From Planctomycetaceae bacterium (GTDB taxonomy: Bacteria; Planctomycetota; Planctomycetia; Pirellulales; Pirellulaceae): a stretch of 5,320 nt of DNA. This document shows, piece after piece, positions 1 through 5,320 of the stretch. The stretch is from NCBI GenBank assembly GCA_007129635.1, contig SKVE01000613.1, forward strand, positions 1 through 5,320, written 5' to 3'. Each line of letters begins with the position of its first letter. Position 1 is the first letter of the stretch. A program made the translations under genes and the position numbers. The notes below the pieces were generated by a model that was given only the letters and a program-made list of their open reading frames with translations, was not told the origin of the DNA and did no database searches.

Positions 1-1362
1 ACACGTCAGATTTTTTTCCGTACCAGCACTGTCCTGCTGGTCTTTGCCACTTTGATCGCCTTCAACTCCCCGTACGCTGCCGCGCAGGGGAATTTCGGGT
101 TCAATCGCCCGGTGGGAGGGGTTGCTGTGGACGCGGATGGGATTGTCCGTCGGGTTACCGTGGCCGAACGCGACCAGCAATTACAACAACTTCGGCAGCA
201 GATCGGTCAGGCGGCTGGCCCGTTGAACCAGGCGACCCCCATGCGAAAGGTTTCGCTCAGGGGCCTCGAATCGGCTCTGCAGCACGCCATGAACGAGGGG
301 CAGGGACAGATTCCCGAGGATGTTTTGTTTTTGGCCGGATTGCAACGAATCGAGTACGTGTTGGTCTATCCCGAACAGGGCGACATCATCCTGGCTGGCC
401 CCGGTGAAGGCTGGACCATCGATGACCAGGCGAACGTCGTCGGCGTAACGACCGGCCAGCCGGTGCTGCTGCTGGAAGATCTGCTGGTCGCTTTTTGGAC
501 CGCCGATGCGGCTCGGCGCGAGGGCATCAGCGTTTCGATCGATCCCACGCCAGAAGGACGGCAGAATTTCCGGCAGTTTATGAGCAGCCAACGGGTCTTC
601 AACCCGGCCGTGATTCCAGGCATTCAACAGGCATTGGGCCCGCAGCAGGTAACCTACTCGGGGGTGCCCGTCAACACGCACTTCGCTCGAGTCCTGGTGG
701 CGGCCGATTATCGGATGAAACGTCTGGCGATGAACCTGGAACCGGCTCCGATCGATGGGCTGCCCGGATTCCTGGATTTATTGAGCCAGCGACGCCGCAT
801 GCCGACCAATGTGATGCCGCGTTGGTGGTTGGCTTGCAACTACGAACCGCTGGTACGCAGCCAGGACAAATTGGCTTGGCAACTGCGAGGCCAGGGTGTC
901 AAGGCGATGACGGAAGACGAATTTGTTCAAGCGGACGGTTCCGTGGTGGGTACCGGTCGCGAGGATCCGATCGCCAAGCAATGGGCAGACAACATGACGG
1001 AGCGATTCGAGCAACTGGCCGAGAAAGATGTGGTATTTGCTCAGCTTCGCAACCTGATGGATTTGTCCATCGTGGCAGCACTGATCCAGCGGGAAGACTT
1101 GTGCGGTCTGGCCGGCGGGGTCAGTTTCCCGGTGCTGACAGGATCGATGAACGGCAACGGGGTACAGTCCTGGAACGCGCCGACGACCGTACCGACCCAA
1201 TGCAGCTTTATCAAGATCGGACGCAACTACGTCATCACCGCCTCGGGCGGCGTGCAGATCGATTCCTGGGCCATCGCGGCTCGCAGCGAAGTCGATCCGG
1301 CAATGGGCCAGGTGCTGGAGAAGGCCGCCCGACCGGAAGACAGTAGCTGGTGGTGGAACTGA
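1..1362 (+). CDS. Secreted DUF1598-like protein, 5'-truncated by the window edge
   Basis: The reading frame is open from the first base of the window, so the true start lies upstream. The TTG at 52 is inside the coding sequence and is not a good start. The first in-window codons encode the rest of a Sec signal peptide: an Arg at residue 7, a hydrophobic core at about 11-21 (TVLLVFATLIA) and an Ala-rich cleavage site (YAAA|QG, after residue 28). The mature protein is about 425 residues and is therefore predicted to be exported. It begins with a short beta-like region (GGVAVDADGIVRRV), then a Gln-rich helix near residues 55-67. A conserved-looking C-terminal half follows, with PRWWLACNYEPL near residues 272-283 and a closing segment with SFIKIGRNYVITASGGVQID. 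The whole resembles the DUF1598 proteins that are numerous in planctomycetes; the function of that family is not known. Family assignment is from memory of sequence style, not a search. No membrane anchor follows the signal peptide. It ends at a TGA and converges on the cofactor operon. Confidence 0.8.
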   Translation, partial: TRQIFFRTSTVLLVFATLIAFNSPYAAAQGNFGFNRPVGGVAVDADGIVRRVTVAERDQQLQQLRQQIGQAAGPLNQATPMRKVSLRGLESALQHAMNEGQGQIPEDVLFLAGLQRIEYVLVYPEQGDIILAGPGEGWTIDDQANVVGVTTGQPVLLLEDLLVAFWTADAARREGISVSIDPTPEGRQNFRQFMSSQRVFNPAVIPGIQQALGPQQVTYSGVPVNTHFARVLVAADYRMKRLAMNLEPAPIDGLPGFLDLLSQRRRMPTNVMPRWWLACNYEPLVRSQDKLAWQLRGQGVKAMTEDEFVQADGSVVGTGREDPIAKQWADNMTERFEQLAEKDVVFAQLRNLMDLSIVAALIQREDLCGLAGGVSFPVLTGSMNGNGVQSWNAPTTVPTQCSFIKIGRNYVITASGGVQIDSWAIAARSEVDPAMGQVLEKAARPEDSSWWWN

Positions 1363-1377
1363 CCGTCTCCAGCCGAT

Positions 1378-1402
1378 CGGGGCCGGCACGCGGCCGGCCC
1401 CG
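1378..1402. terminator. Strong GC hairpin between convergent genes
   Basis: A perfect 10-bp inverted repeat (CGGGGCCGGC and GCCGGCCCCG) is separated by a 5-base loop (ACGCG). It lies 16 bases after the stop of the DUF1598-like gene and 50 bases beyond the stop of the convergent kinase gene. The position suggests a shared bidirectional transcription end. Neither side has a T-run, so it is not a canonical intrinsic terminator. It may instead act as a U-tract-less stem or as a 3'-end protecting structure. Confidence 0.5.
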
Positions 1403-1451
1403 GCATGTCCTTGAACATCTCGGCGATCGGGTCGCCAGCTACCACCTCGAT

Positions 1452-2072
1452 TCATGCTGTCGTTCTGCTGTCAAAACCGCGGAGGTTGACGTAGCGAACG
1501 TTGGGCAATGATCGAGCGGTCTCCGTGAAGTTTTGGTCCACATAGCCACTACTGGCGAAGGGAGCAGGCGGGGGCGGGGCCGATTTCAACAGGACCAGTT
1601 CGTCAGCGCGAATCATCTCGGCCAACCGAGCAGCGATCGAATCACTGGTGGTGCCCCAAGTAGCAGGCAACGGTCGCGGATGGTGCTGCGGTTCCCATTC
1701 GGTCATGAAGTGGTGCGGACAGAAGACGCATTGTTGCCCAAGCTGGCCACGATCCAGGAATTCGTCCAGCGCCGCGAAGTCCGTGACCAGTCGATCTGCT
1801 TCTGTCGCCGACGATCGCTTCGCACAGATCGCAGCCAGCAGCCGAGCGGTGACTCGCAGCATCTCCAAGCACAGGCCATGCGAGACGGCTTCGCCCAATT
1901 CGAAACATGCATCTGACTGGCGCAACCAATCGGCCGCCGCACCGCCGCCCGCGATCAGCACGTTGACCGAGGGCGGCTGAGCGTCCAGCCAAGCAGCGAG
2001 TGCCGCTGGCAGCGGTGGCCACGAAAGTAGGCTGCCACCCACCTTGACAACGCGAACCATGGGCCGATTCAT
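1452..2072 (-). CDS. mfnE: Amino-acid-kinase-fold protein, MfnE-like (furan phosphate kinase of methanofuran synthesis)
   Basis: A 206-residue protein of the amino acid kinase superfamily. Visible motifs are the N-terminal phosphate-binding VKVGGSLL (residues 9-16), the Gly-rich [11 protein letters not shown] (40-50), [13 protein letters not shown] (139-151) with the Asp/Ser pair that usually contacts nucleotide or Mg, and LVLLKS (159-164). The short length and these motifs fit the archaeal-type kinase group (COG2054) that includes MfnE. MfnE phosphorylates (5-(aminomethyl)furan-3-yl)methyl phosphate to the pyrophosphate, a soluble cytoplasmic step. The chosen ATG at 2072 overlaps the upstream stop as ATGA and has AAAGG 8 bases before it. 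A TTG at 2090 would add six residues but is less likely. It is the last gene of the three-gene operon. Fold is well supported; the exact substrate is inferred from the MfnF-like neighbour. An aspartokinase or UMP kinase is less likely because of size and context. Confidence 0.8.
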   Translation of the reverse strand: MNRPMVRVVKVGGSLLSWPPLPAALAAWLDAQPPSVNVLIAGGGAAADWLRQSDACFELGEAVSHGLCLEMLRVTARLLAAICAKRSSATEADRLVTDFAALDEFLDRGQLGQQCVFCPHHFMTEWEPQHHPRPLPATWGTTSDSIAARLAEMIRADELVLLKSAPPPPAPFASSGYVDQNFTETARSLPNVRYVNLRGFDSRTTA

Positions 2073-3079
2073 GTCCCGTGCCTTTCGCAAGCCAACACGG
2101 CCAACGCATGCGCCGTCGCCACTCGGGATACCGCCGGATTCAGGCGATCGGCCAGCCAGATGATCGGCCCCTCGAATCCGACGATCTTCAGCATGCGGCG
2201 TAGCAGAAAGTCACCATGTCCGGCAACGACCACCGTCTCCGGGACGATCGTCGCAGCGGCTTGACGAAATGCGTTCGCCAGACGTTCGGCCTGAGCCCCC
2301 GCGGCCGCCCGGGCCACGGTCTCGGCATCGGGCGGATCGAACTGCGACGTATCGGCACAGATCATGCGAGCCAGACGCGCTCGAGCCGCCTGACGAGTCG
2401 CCGGGCGACCGTCCGCCGTGTCGCAGCATGCGGGCTGTTCCTCGATTTCCCCTAATACCAGGTAGGCATCCCGCATCGTGGCGAACCATTCTTGAGCCGG
2501 CGGACAACTGGCGCCGCGATACGGTACACGATCCAGCACGGCGCAGATCGGCGATCGTTCGACACCCGTGTACAGTAGCTGCCCGGCCAGCATCCGCGCC
2601 GTGTCGTCGTGACCGATCGGCGTCGGGCGACCGTCAACCAGCGGGATCAGGTCACAGGTTGTCGACCCAATGTCGATCATCATCGCCCGACCGCTGGGAA
2701 CAAAGCGACCGGCGAAAGCGGCCAGCGCGTGCCAATTCGAAGCCGCTGCGGCCAAAGGTTCGGCCAGAGCCGTCTGGATCGAAACCAGTCGCCCATCGGT
2801 CAGATAAACTCGCAACTGCCAATCGGTCGGCAACGCCCGAAGGGCCTGATGCAGAATGAACTGTACACCGTCGACCTTGCTGGCAAAGCAGTCGGCCAAT
2901 TCGCCGGTCATGGTCACGGCCAGATTCCGATGTGCGGGAGCCGACGTAAGCATCTCCTGCAATTGCATGCTCAGTTGGTGGGGGTGCTTCCACATCGCGA
3001 AAGCGCGCGTCATCGCAAACGTGGCACGATCAGCCAACTTGAGATTCGCCCCGCCGATGTCTACCGCCAACCAACTCAT
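2069..3079 (-). CDS. mfnF: H4MPT-linked C1 transfer family protein, MfnF-like (hydantoinase/oxoprolinase fold)
   Basis: A 336-residue protein with actin-like ATPase/hydantoinase A features. It has a first phosphate motif VDIGGANLK (residues 6-14), MTGELADCF (57-65), a second Gly/Asp motif [13 protein letters not shown] (134-146), AYLVLGEI followed by [13 protein letters not shown] (205-232) and VVVAGHGDF (283-291). This pattern, especially DTADGRPAT, fits the 'probable H4MPT-linked C1 transfer pathway protein' family (COG1548, TIGR03123). The characterised methanogen member, MfnF, condenses the furan pyrophosphate with gamma-glutamyl-tyramine to build the methanofuran core. The frame stays open for 132 codons upstream of 3079, but those codons lie inside the ATP-grasp gene and look like an out-of-frame translation. 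The ATG at 3079 starts directly at [10 protein letters not shown], as expected for the fold. It overlaps the upstream stop as ATGA, and only a weak G-rich sequence precedes it, consistent with translational coupling. Bacteria such as Methylobacterium make a tyrosine-containing variant, methylofuran, so the acceptor here may differ. Confidence 0.87.
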   Translation of the reverse strand: MSWLAVDIGGANLKLADRATFAMTRAFAMWKHPHQLSMQLQEMLTSAPAHRNLAVTMTGELADCFASKVDGVQFILHQALRALPTDWQLRVYLTDGRLVSIQTALAEPLAAAASNWHALAAFAGRFVPSGRAMMIDIGSTTCDLIPLVDGRPTPIGHDDTARMLAGQLLYTGVERSPICAVLDRVPYRGASCPPAQEWFATMRDAYLVLGEIEEQPACCDTADGRPATRQAARARLARMICADTSQFDPPDAETVARAAAGAQAERLANAFRQAAATIVPETVVVAGHGDFLLRRMLKIVGFEGPIIWLADRLNPAVSRVATAHALAVLACERHGT

Positions 3080-4110
3080 GTGCTTCGCCCTGCCCAGGTT
3101 CGGCCGTCTGCCGTAAAGGCGACCGGCTCGTCGCACCAGTGCAAGTGGACCGAGTCGCCGCCTGCAACAGCCAGCATCATCGCCGCCAGATTGTCGCGAC
3201 ACAAGCGGCGAAGCCCCAAGTAGGAGGTCGTCAGCCGGGGATTCACTTCCAGAACGACATCCTGGCCGCCGTCCGGGTCTTCGCCTAAGATCAGATCGAT
3301 CCCCACATAGCCGATCGCTGGGGGCAGAGCGTCCAGCACCCGATCCGCCAGCCGTTGCGCTCGGTGTCCGACCGTTTGGTTCAGCGGCACGACACCGCCC
3401 AGGTAGCGGAAGCTGCCGTCGGCGGAAATCAACTGCCGGCCAGCGGGCAAAAGCAAACGTTGTTTCGCTCCACACAGTACGGAAACGCTGGCCGCCAAGC
3501 CGGCGTGATAGCGTTCCAGACGCATCGTCTGTGCGGGCCTCCCGTACCGAATCGCTGCTTGGACGTCAGCCAGCAGGCGAGTTTCGCACGATCCGGCGCC
3601 AAATTGCGGCTTCAGGACGGCTGGGTAGCTCACGTCCAGCGGCAAACGGTCATCGGGGCTCAACAGACAGCCTTGCGGGACGGGTATGCCGGCGGCATGT
3701 AACACGGCGGCCGTTCGGTGCTTGTCCGCAACCACTTCGATCAGTGTCGACGATGGGCTGAACATGCGCGTGCCGGTCGCTTCCGCACAACGATATCGAT
3801 CCAGCAGAATCCCCTCGGATTCCGGCGCGATTAGAATCACGCGGTCCGCAATGGCTGACATCCGAGAAAAAGCCAACCGATGTTCGTTAGCATCCCGCAC
3901 GATGCAAGCCGGAAGACGTTCCAACCGCGGGTCGTGGATTCGAGCATCGCGGAGCAGATCCACCTGGATCCCCGGCAGCGCGGCCAGATCCTCCGCCAAG
4001 GCAGCTACCATCGCGGTCCCTTCGATCAACAGAGAACCGCTCGGCATTTCGCCAAGGCGCTCGTCCAGCGTTCCGCCGCCCGTCAGATATTCGTAGAGAA
4101 AGATCCTCAC
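3076..4110 (-). CDS. ATP-grasp ligase, candidate MfnD-like tyramine/tyrosine-glutamate ligase
   Basis: A 344-residue ATP-grasp protein. The N-terminal domain opens with MRIFLYEYLTGGG and ends with a short Ser-rich turn (residues 117-122). The ATP-grasp core has DKHRTAAVLHAAGIPVP (129-145), YPAVLKPQFGAGSCET (162-177) with the nucleotide-binding Lys167 and Gly-rich loop, GYVGIDLIL (267-275), and the Mg-binding VVLEVNPRLTTSYLGL (285-300) with Glu288 and Asn290. The frame extends to a GTG at 4131, but the GTG at 4110 gives the natural MRIFLYEY start and has GGAG and GGGGAA just upstream. It is the first gene of the operon; its stop overlaps the MfnF-like start. In methanogens an ATP-grasp ligase of this kind, MfnD, couples glutamate to tyramine, which supplies the partner that MfnF uses. 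ATP-grasp membership is clear. The MfnD role is inferred from architecture and context. A different glutamate ligase of the methylofuran or tetrahydromethanopterin pathway is the main alternative. Confidence 0.82.
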   Translation of the reverse strand: MRIFLYEYLTGGGTLDERLGEMPSGSLLIEGTAMVAALAEDLAALPGIQVDLLRDARIHDPRLERLPACIVRDANEHRLAFSRMSAIADRVILIAPESEGILLDRYRCAEATGTRMFSPSSTLIEVVADKHRTAAVLHAAGIPVPQGCLLSPDDRLPLDVSYPAVLKPQFGAGSCETRLLADVQAAIRYGRPAQTMRLERYHAGLAASVSVLCGAKQRLLLPAGRQLISADGSFRYLGGVVPLNQTVGHRAQRLADRVLDALPPAIGYVGIDLILGEDPDGGQDVVLEVNPRLTTSYLGLRRLCRDNLAAMMLAVAGGDSVHLHWCDEPVAFTADGRTWAGRST

Positions 4111-4146
4111 GGGTTCCCCATCTCCAAACACAGGGCGGCGGTGCCG

Positions 4147-4176
4147 CCAACCGAATTCGAGCTACCGCTCGGTTGG
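4147..4176 (-). other. Hairpin between the lipoprotein and ATP-grasp genes
   Basis: A perfect 8-bp inverted repeat (CCAACCGA and TCGGTTGG) encloses a 14-base loop. It sits 19 bases after the lipoprotein stop and 36 bases before the likely ATP-grasp start. There is no T-run after it on the minus strand, so it is at best a weak terminator. It could also be an attenuating or processing stem separating the lipoprotein from the cofactor operon. Confidence 0.4.
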
Positions 4177-4195
4177 TGTTGGTAGTACAGGAGAT

Positions 4196-4759
4196 TTAGG
4201 GCGTCTTCCACTGCAACGTCGGCTTGCCTTGCAAGCCGGTGTTTGCGGCGGGTTGGGGCGAATCGCTGGCTTTGGCACTGGCGACCACCGTATTTCCCGA
4301 CGATGCCCCCGGAGGCGGTGGCAGCGAACCGATGGGGCTGGAACCAGCGTCCGGGACGAATAACTCGGGGGCCGTCCCCGATGATCCGGACGTCGACTCT
4401 TCAAACGACGCTAACTGGACACCCGTCGACGCGGAACCCTCCGAGCTGTTCTGGGAACCAGCGCCTCGCACCGCCATCGATCTCCAGACATCGGACGATG
4501 TGGTCAGTGATGGATCGGACGAGGAAGTCAACGGTGTGGTACCGGATTCACCGCTGGTCGCCTTCGGCTGTGCGGGCGGCGAACCGGCCGGAACTCCGCT
4601 GGGCTGACTATAGTACGGCTGATGGCGCGCTGTGCTGTTCGTCGCCGGCGGCGGTACGCGCGACGAACCGTAAGGGGCCAGTACATTAAATGACGGTTTC
4701 GGCGCGTGGCAGCCGGCCGAACATGCCAAAACGATCAGGGAAGCGGCGAGCCACTTCAT
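4196..4759 (-). CDS. Ser/Pro/Gly-rich lipoprotein of unknown function
   Basis: A 187-residue protein with a short lipoprotein signal: MKWLAAS, a hydrophobic stretch LIVLA, and a lipobox-like CSAGC with the acylated cysteine at residue 17. This predicts lipid attachment on the periplasmic side of the cytoplasmic membrane or at the outer membrane. The mature part is low complexity and rich in Ser, Pro, Gly and Thr, with no fold I recognise. It ends in KPTLQWKTP. The ATG at 4759 was chosen because it begins the signal peptide and has GGAAAGGAA ending 7 bases upstream. The frame continues to a TTG at 4843, but that would bury the signal peptide behind 28 residues. Pro/Ser-rich lipoproteins like this are common in planctomycetes. 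Same strand as the cofactor operon, with a gap of about 85 bases containing a hairpin, so co-transcription is possible but a functional link is unsupported. Function unknown. Confidence 0.72.
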   Translation of the reverse strand: MKWLAASLIVLACSAGCHAPKPSFNVLAPYGSSRVPPPATNSTARHQPYYSQPSGVPAGSPPAQPKATSGESGTTPLTSSSDPSLTTSSDVWRSMAVRGAGSQNSSEGSASTGVQLASFEESTSGSSGTAPELFVPDAGSSPIGSLPPPPGASSGNTVVASAKASDSPQPAANTGLQGKPTLQWKTP

Positions 4760-4915
4760 TGGCAGATTCCTTTCCGCCTGAACCAAACAGTGAATAGCAA
4801 GGCGGGACACCTTACCCGGAAAGATAGCCTGCGGGAAGACCAATTGCCCATTTTTTCCAGACTTTTCACGCTCGACCTGGTCGCTAGAATCCTCGTTGTA
4901 TGCTATCAGTGCTAG

Positions 4916-4955
4916 GCTCTGTCAGGCGAAAAGGCGAAAAGGACAGGCATTTTTT
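4916..4955 (+). terminator. Possible hairpin plus T-run, plus strand
   Basis: CTGTC (4919-4923) pairs with GACAG (4942-4946), and flanking GC (4916-4917) pairs with GC (4947-4948) if one base bulges. Six T bases follow at 4950-4955. The loop holds a tandem direct repeat of GGCGAAAA (4925-4932 and 4933-4940). The shape is that of an intrinsic terminator on the plus strand, but the stem is short, the loop is 18 bases and no plus-strand gene precedes it in the window. Low confidence. Confidence 0.25.
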
Positions 4956-4957
4956 AC

Positions 4958-4987
4958 TAGCCCACCATGGGTTCGCACCCATGGCTA
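4958..4987. repeat. REP-like palindrome
   Basis: TAGCC (4958-4962) and GGCTA (4983-4987) flank ATGGGT / TCGC / ACCCAT, giving an 11-bp stem with a 4-base bulge (CACC, 4963-4966) and a 4-base loop. An alternative pairing gives an uninterrupted 8-bp stem CCATGGGT/ACCCATGG (4965-4984). The format, TAGCC...GGGT-loop-ACCC...GGCTA, resembles the short interspersed palindromes common in planctomycete intergenic regions. The resemblance is from memory; only copy number in the genome would prove it. Confidence 0.5.
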
Positions 4988-5230
4988 TTGCATGACATCG
5001 CTTCGCGACTTCGGCCGCGGTCGCCGGGGTCAGCTTTGGTGTTTGGGAATCAAAGCCCACGTTTGTTCAATCGCCGCCACCGTTCTTGCCAGATCCTGGG
5101 TGGCGACCGGGACGCCCGCCGGACATCGACCCGGTTTTCGGGCGAATTTGCGGCGTGCACGCAACGGGCATTGAGCCCGCAGGGACGGTTCGACTCTTTG
5201 CAGTAAGCTTCGTCCCGATCGTTAGCACCT

Positions 5231-5317
5231 TTCGAGAAATAACTGTCCAATGTCCCCTCGCCCCTCGTGGGAGAGAGCAGGGTGAGGGGGCAGGAAGTGC
5301 GTCAGTTATTTCTCGAA
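5231..5317. repeat. MITE-like inverted-repeat element, 87 bp
   Basis: Perfect 15-bp terminal inverted repeats, TTCGAGAAATAACTG at 5231-5245 and its reverse complement at 5303-5317. Inside them is a second inverted repeat, CCCCTCGCCC (5254-5263) with GGGTGAGGGG (5280-5289), paired with one G-T wobble. The inner CCCCTC...GGGAGAG...GGGTGAGGGG text resembles interspersed repeats found in many bacterial genomes. The element has no coding capacity. It could be a small non-autonomous transposable element or a repeat-derived hairpin. The window ends 3 bases later, so a target duplication cannot be judged. Confidence 0.6.
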
Positions 5318-5320
5318 CGG

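Larger units (their letters stand above)
4760..5230. other. Intergenic region without a convincing gene
   Basis: Upstream of the lipoprotein start I see no clear -35/-10 pair, although its promoter should lie here on the minus strand. Open frames of 60-92 codons on both strands lack good start signals or recognisable motifs and cross palindromes. The region contains the hairpin with a T-run (4916-4955) and the REP-like palindrome (4958-4987), each listed separately. Between about 5102 and 5142 there are two further small stems: GGCG/CGCC at 5102-5105 and 5113-5116, and CCCG/CGGG at 5130-5133 and 5139-5142. No tRNA, rRNA or known riboswitch motif was recognised. It may be a decayed repeat region or hold an unrecognised small RNA. 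Confidence 0.5.

Noticed and set aside
495..1346. 283-codon open frame on the plus strand inside the DUF1598-like gene
   Set aside because: It is shifted relative to the signal-peptide-bearing frame, rich in Arg/Gly/Gln and shows no motif. It is a GC-rich shadow.
778..1455. 225-codon open frame on the minus strand opposite the DUF1598-like gene
   Set aside because: It is Arg/His/Gly-rich, has no recognisable domain and covers the strong hairpin; antisense shadow.
2609..3223. 204-codon plus-strand frame opposite the MfnF-like gene
   Set aside because: The minus-strand product has clear family motifs here; the plus-strand product is low-complexity and has none.
4224..4607. 127-codon plus-strand frame with acidic, Gly/Pro/Ser-rich product, opposite the lipoprotein gene
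   Set aside because: The minus-strand frame has a lipobox signal peptide and a good ribosome-binding site; the plus frame has neither. Kept as the weaker alternative because both are low complexity.
4760..4920. Promoter for the lipoprotein gene
   Set aside because: Hexamers such as TATCTT occur on the minus strand but no -35 element at proper spacing was found.
4965..4984. Possible tRNA T-arm (GGGTTCGCACCC)
   Set aside because: With a 7-base T-loop the stem does not pair, and no acceptor, D or anticodon arm could be placed upstream.
4896..5174. 92-codon plus-strand frame
   Set aside because: It reads through the T-run and the REP-like palindrome, and shows no motif.
5050..5250. 66-codon minus-strand frame
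   Set aside because: Its beginning lies in the terminal repeat of the MITE-like element and no domain is recognisable; it may be repeat-derived.

Overview
The window looks like chromosomal DNA of a planctomycete, probably of the Pirellula/Rhodopirellula type. The reasons are a secreted protein that matches the planctomycete-restricted DUF1598 family, a Ser/Pro/Gly-rich lipoprotein of a style common in that phylum, and methanofuran-type cofactor genes, which among bacteria are known mainly from methylotrophic proteobacteria and planctomycetes. No database search was possible, so the taxon is an inference.

Layout. Positions 1-1362 (+) hold the 3' part of a secreted DUF1598-like gene whose start lies before the window. 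A short convergent gap (1363-1451) carries a very strong GC hairpin. Positions 1452-4110 (-) hold three tightly packed genes, read right to left: an ATP-grasp ligase (3076-4110), a hydantoinase/oxoprolinase-fold protein of the 'H4MPT-linked C1 transfer' family (MfnF-like, 2069-3079) and a small amino-acid-kinase-fold protein (MfnE-like, 1452-2072). Both junctions are ATGA stop/start overlaps, so the three are almost certainly one translationally coupled operon. Upstream on the same strand is a lipoprotein of unknown function (4196-4759), with a hairpin in the gap to the ATP-grasp gene. The last 560 bases (4760-5320) hold no convincing gene but several palindromes: a hairpin followed by a T-run, a REP-like palindrome, and an 87-bp MITE-like inverted-repeat element at the right edge.

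How the genes work together. In methanogens, MfnE makes the furan pyrophosphate, MfnD (an ATP-grasp ligase) makes gamma-glutamyl-tyramine, and MfnF joins the two. The three coupled genes match these activities by fold, motifs and order. The simplest reading is a compact operon for the final, convergent part of methanofuran/methylofuran synthesis, which serves tetrahydromethanopterin-linked C1 (formaldehyde/formate) metabolism. No other genes of the pathway lie in the window. DUF1598 and the lipoprotein have no evident link to it.
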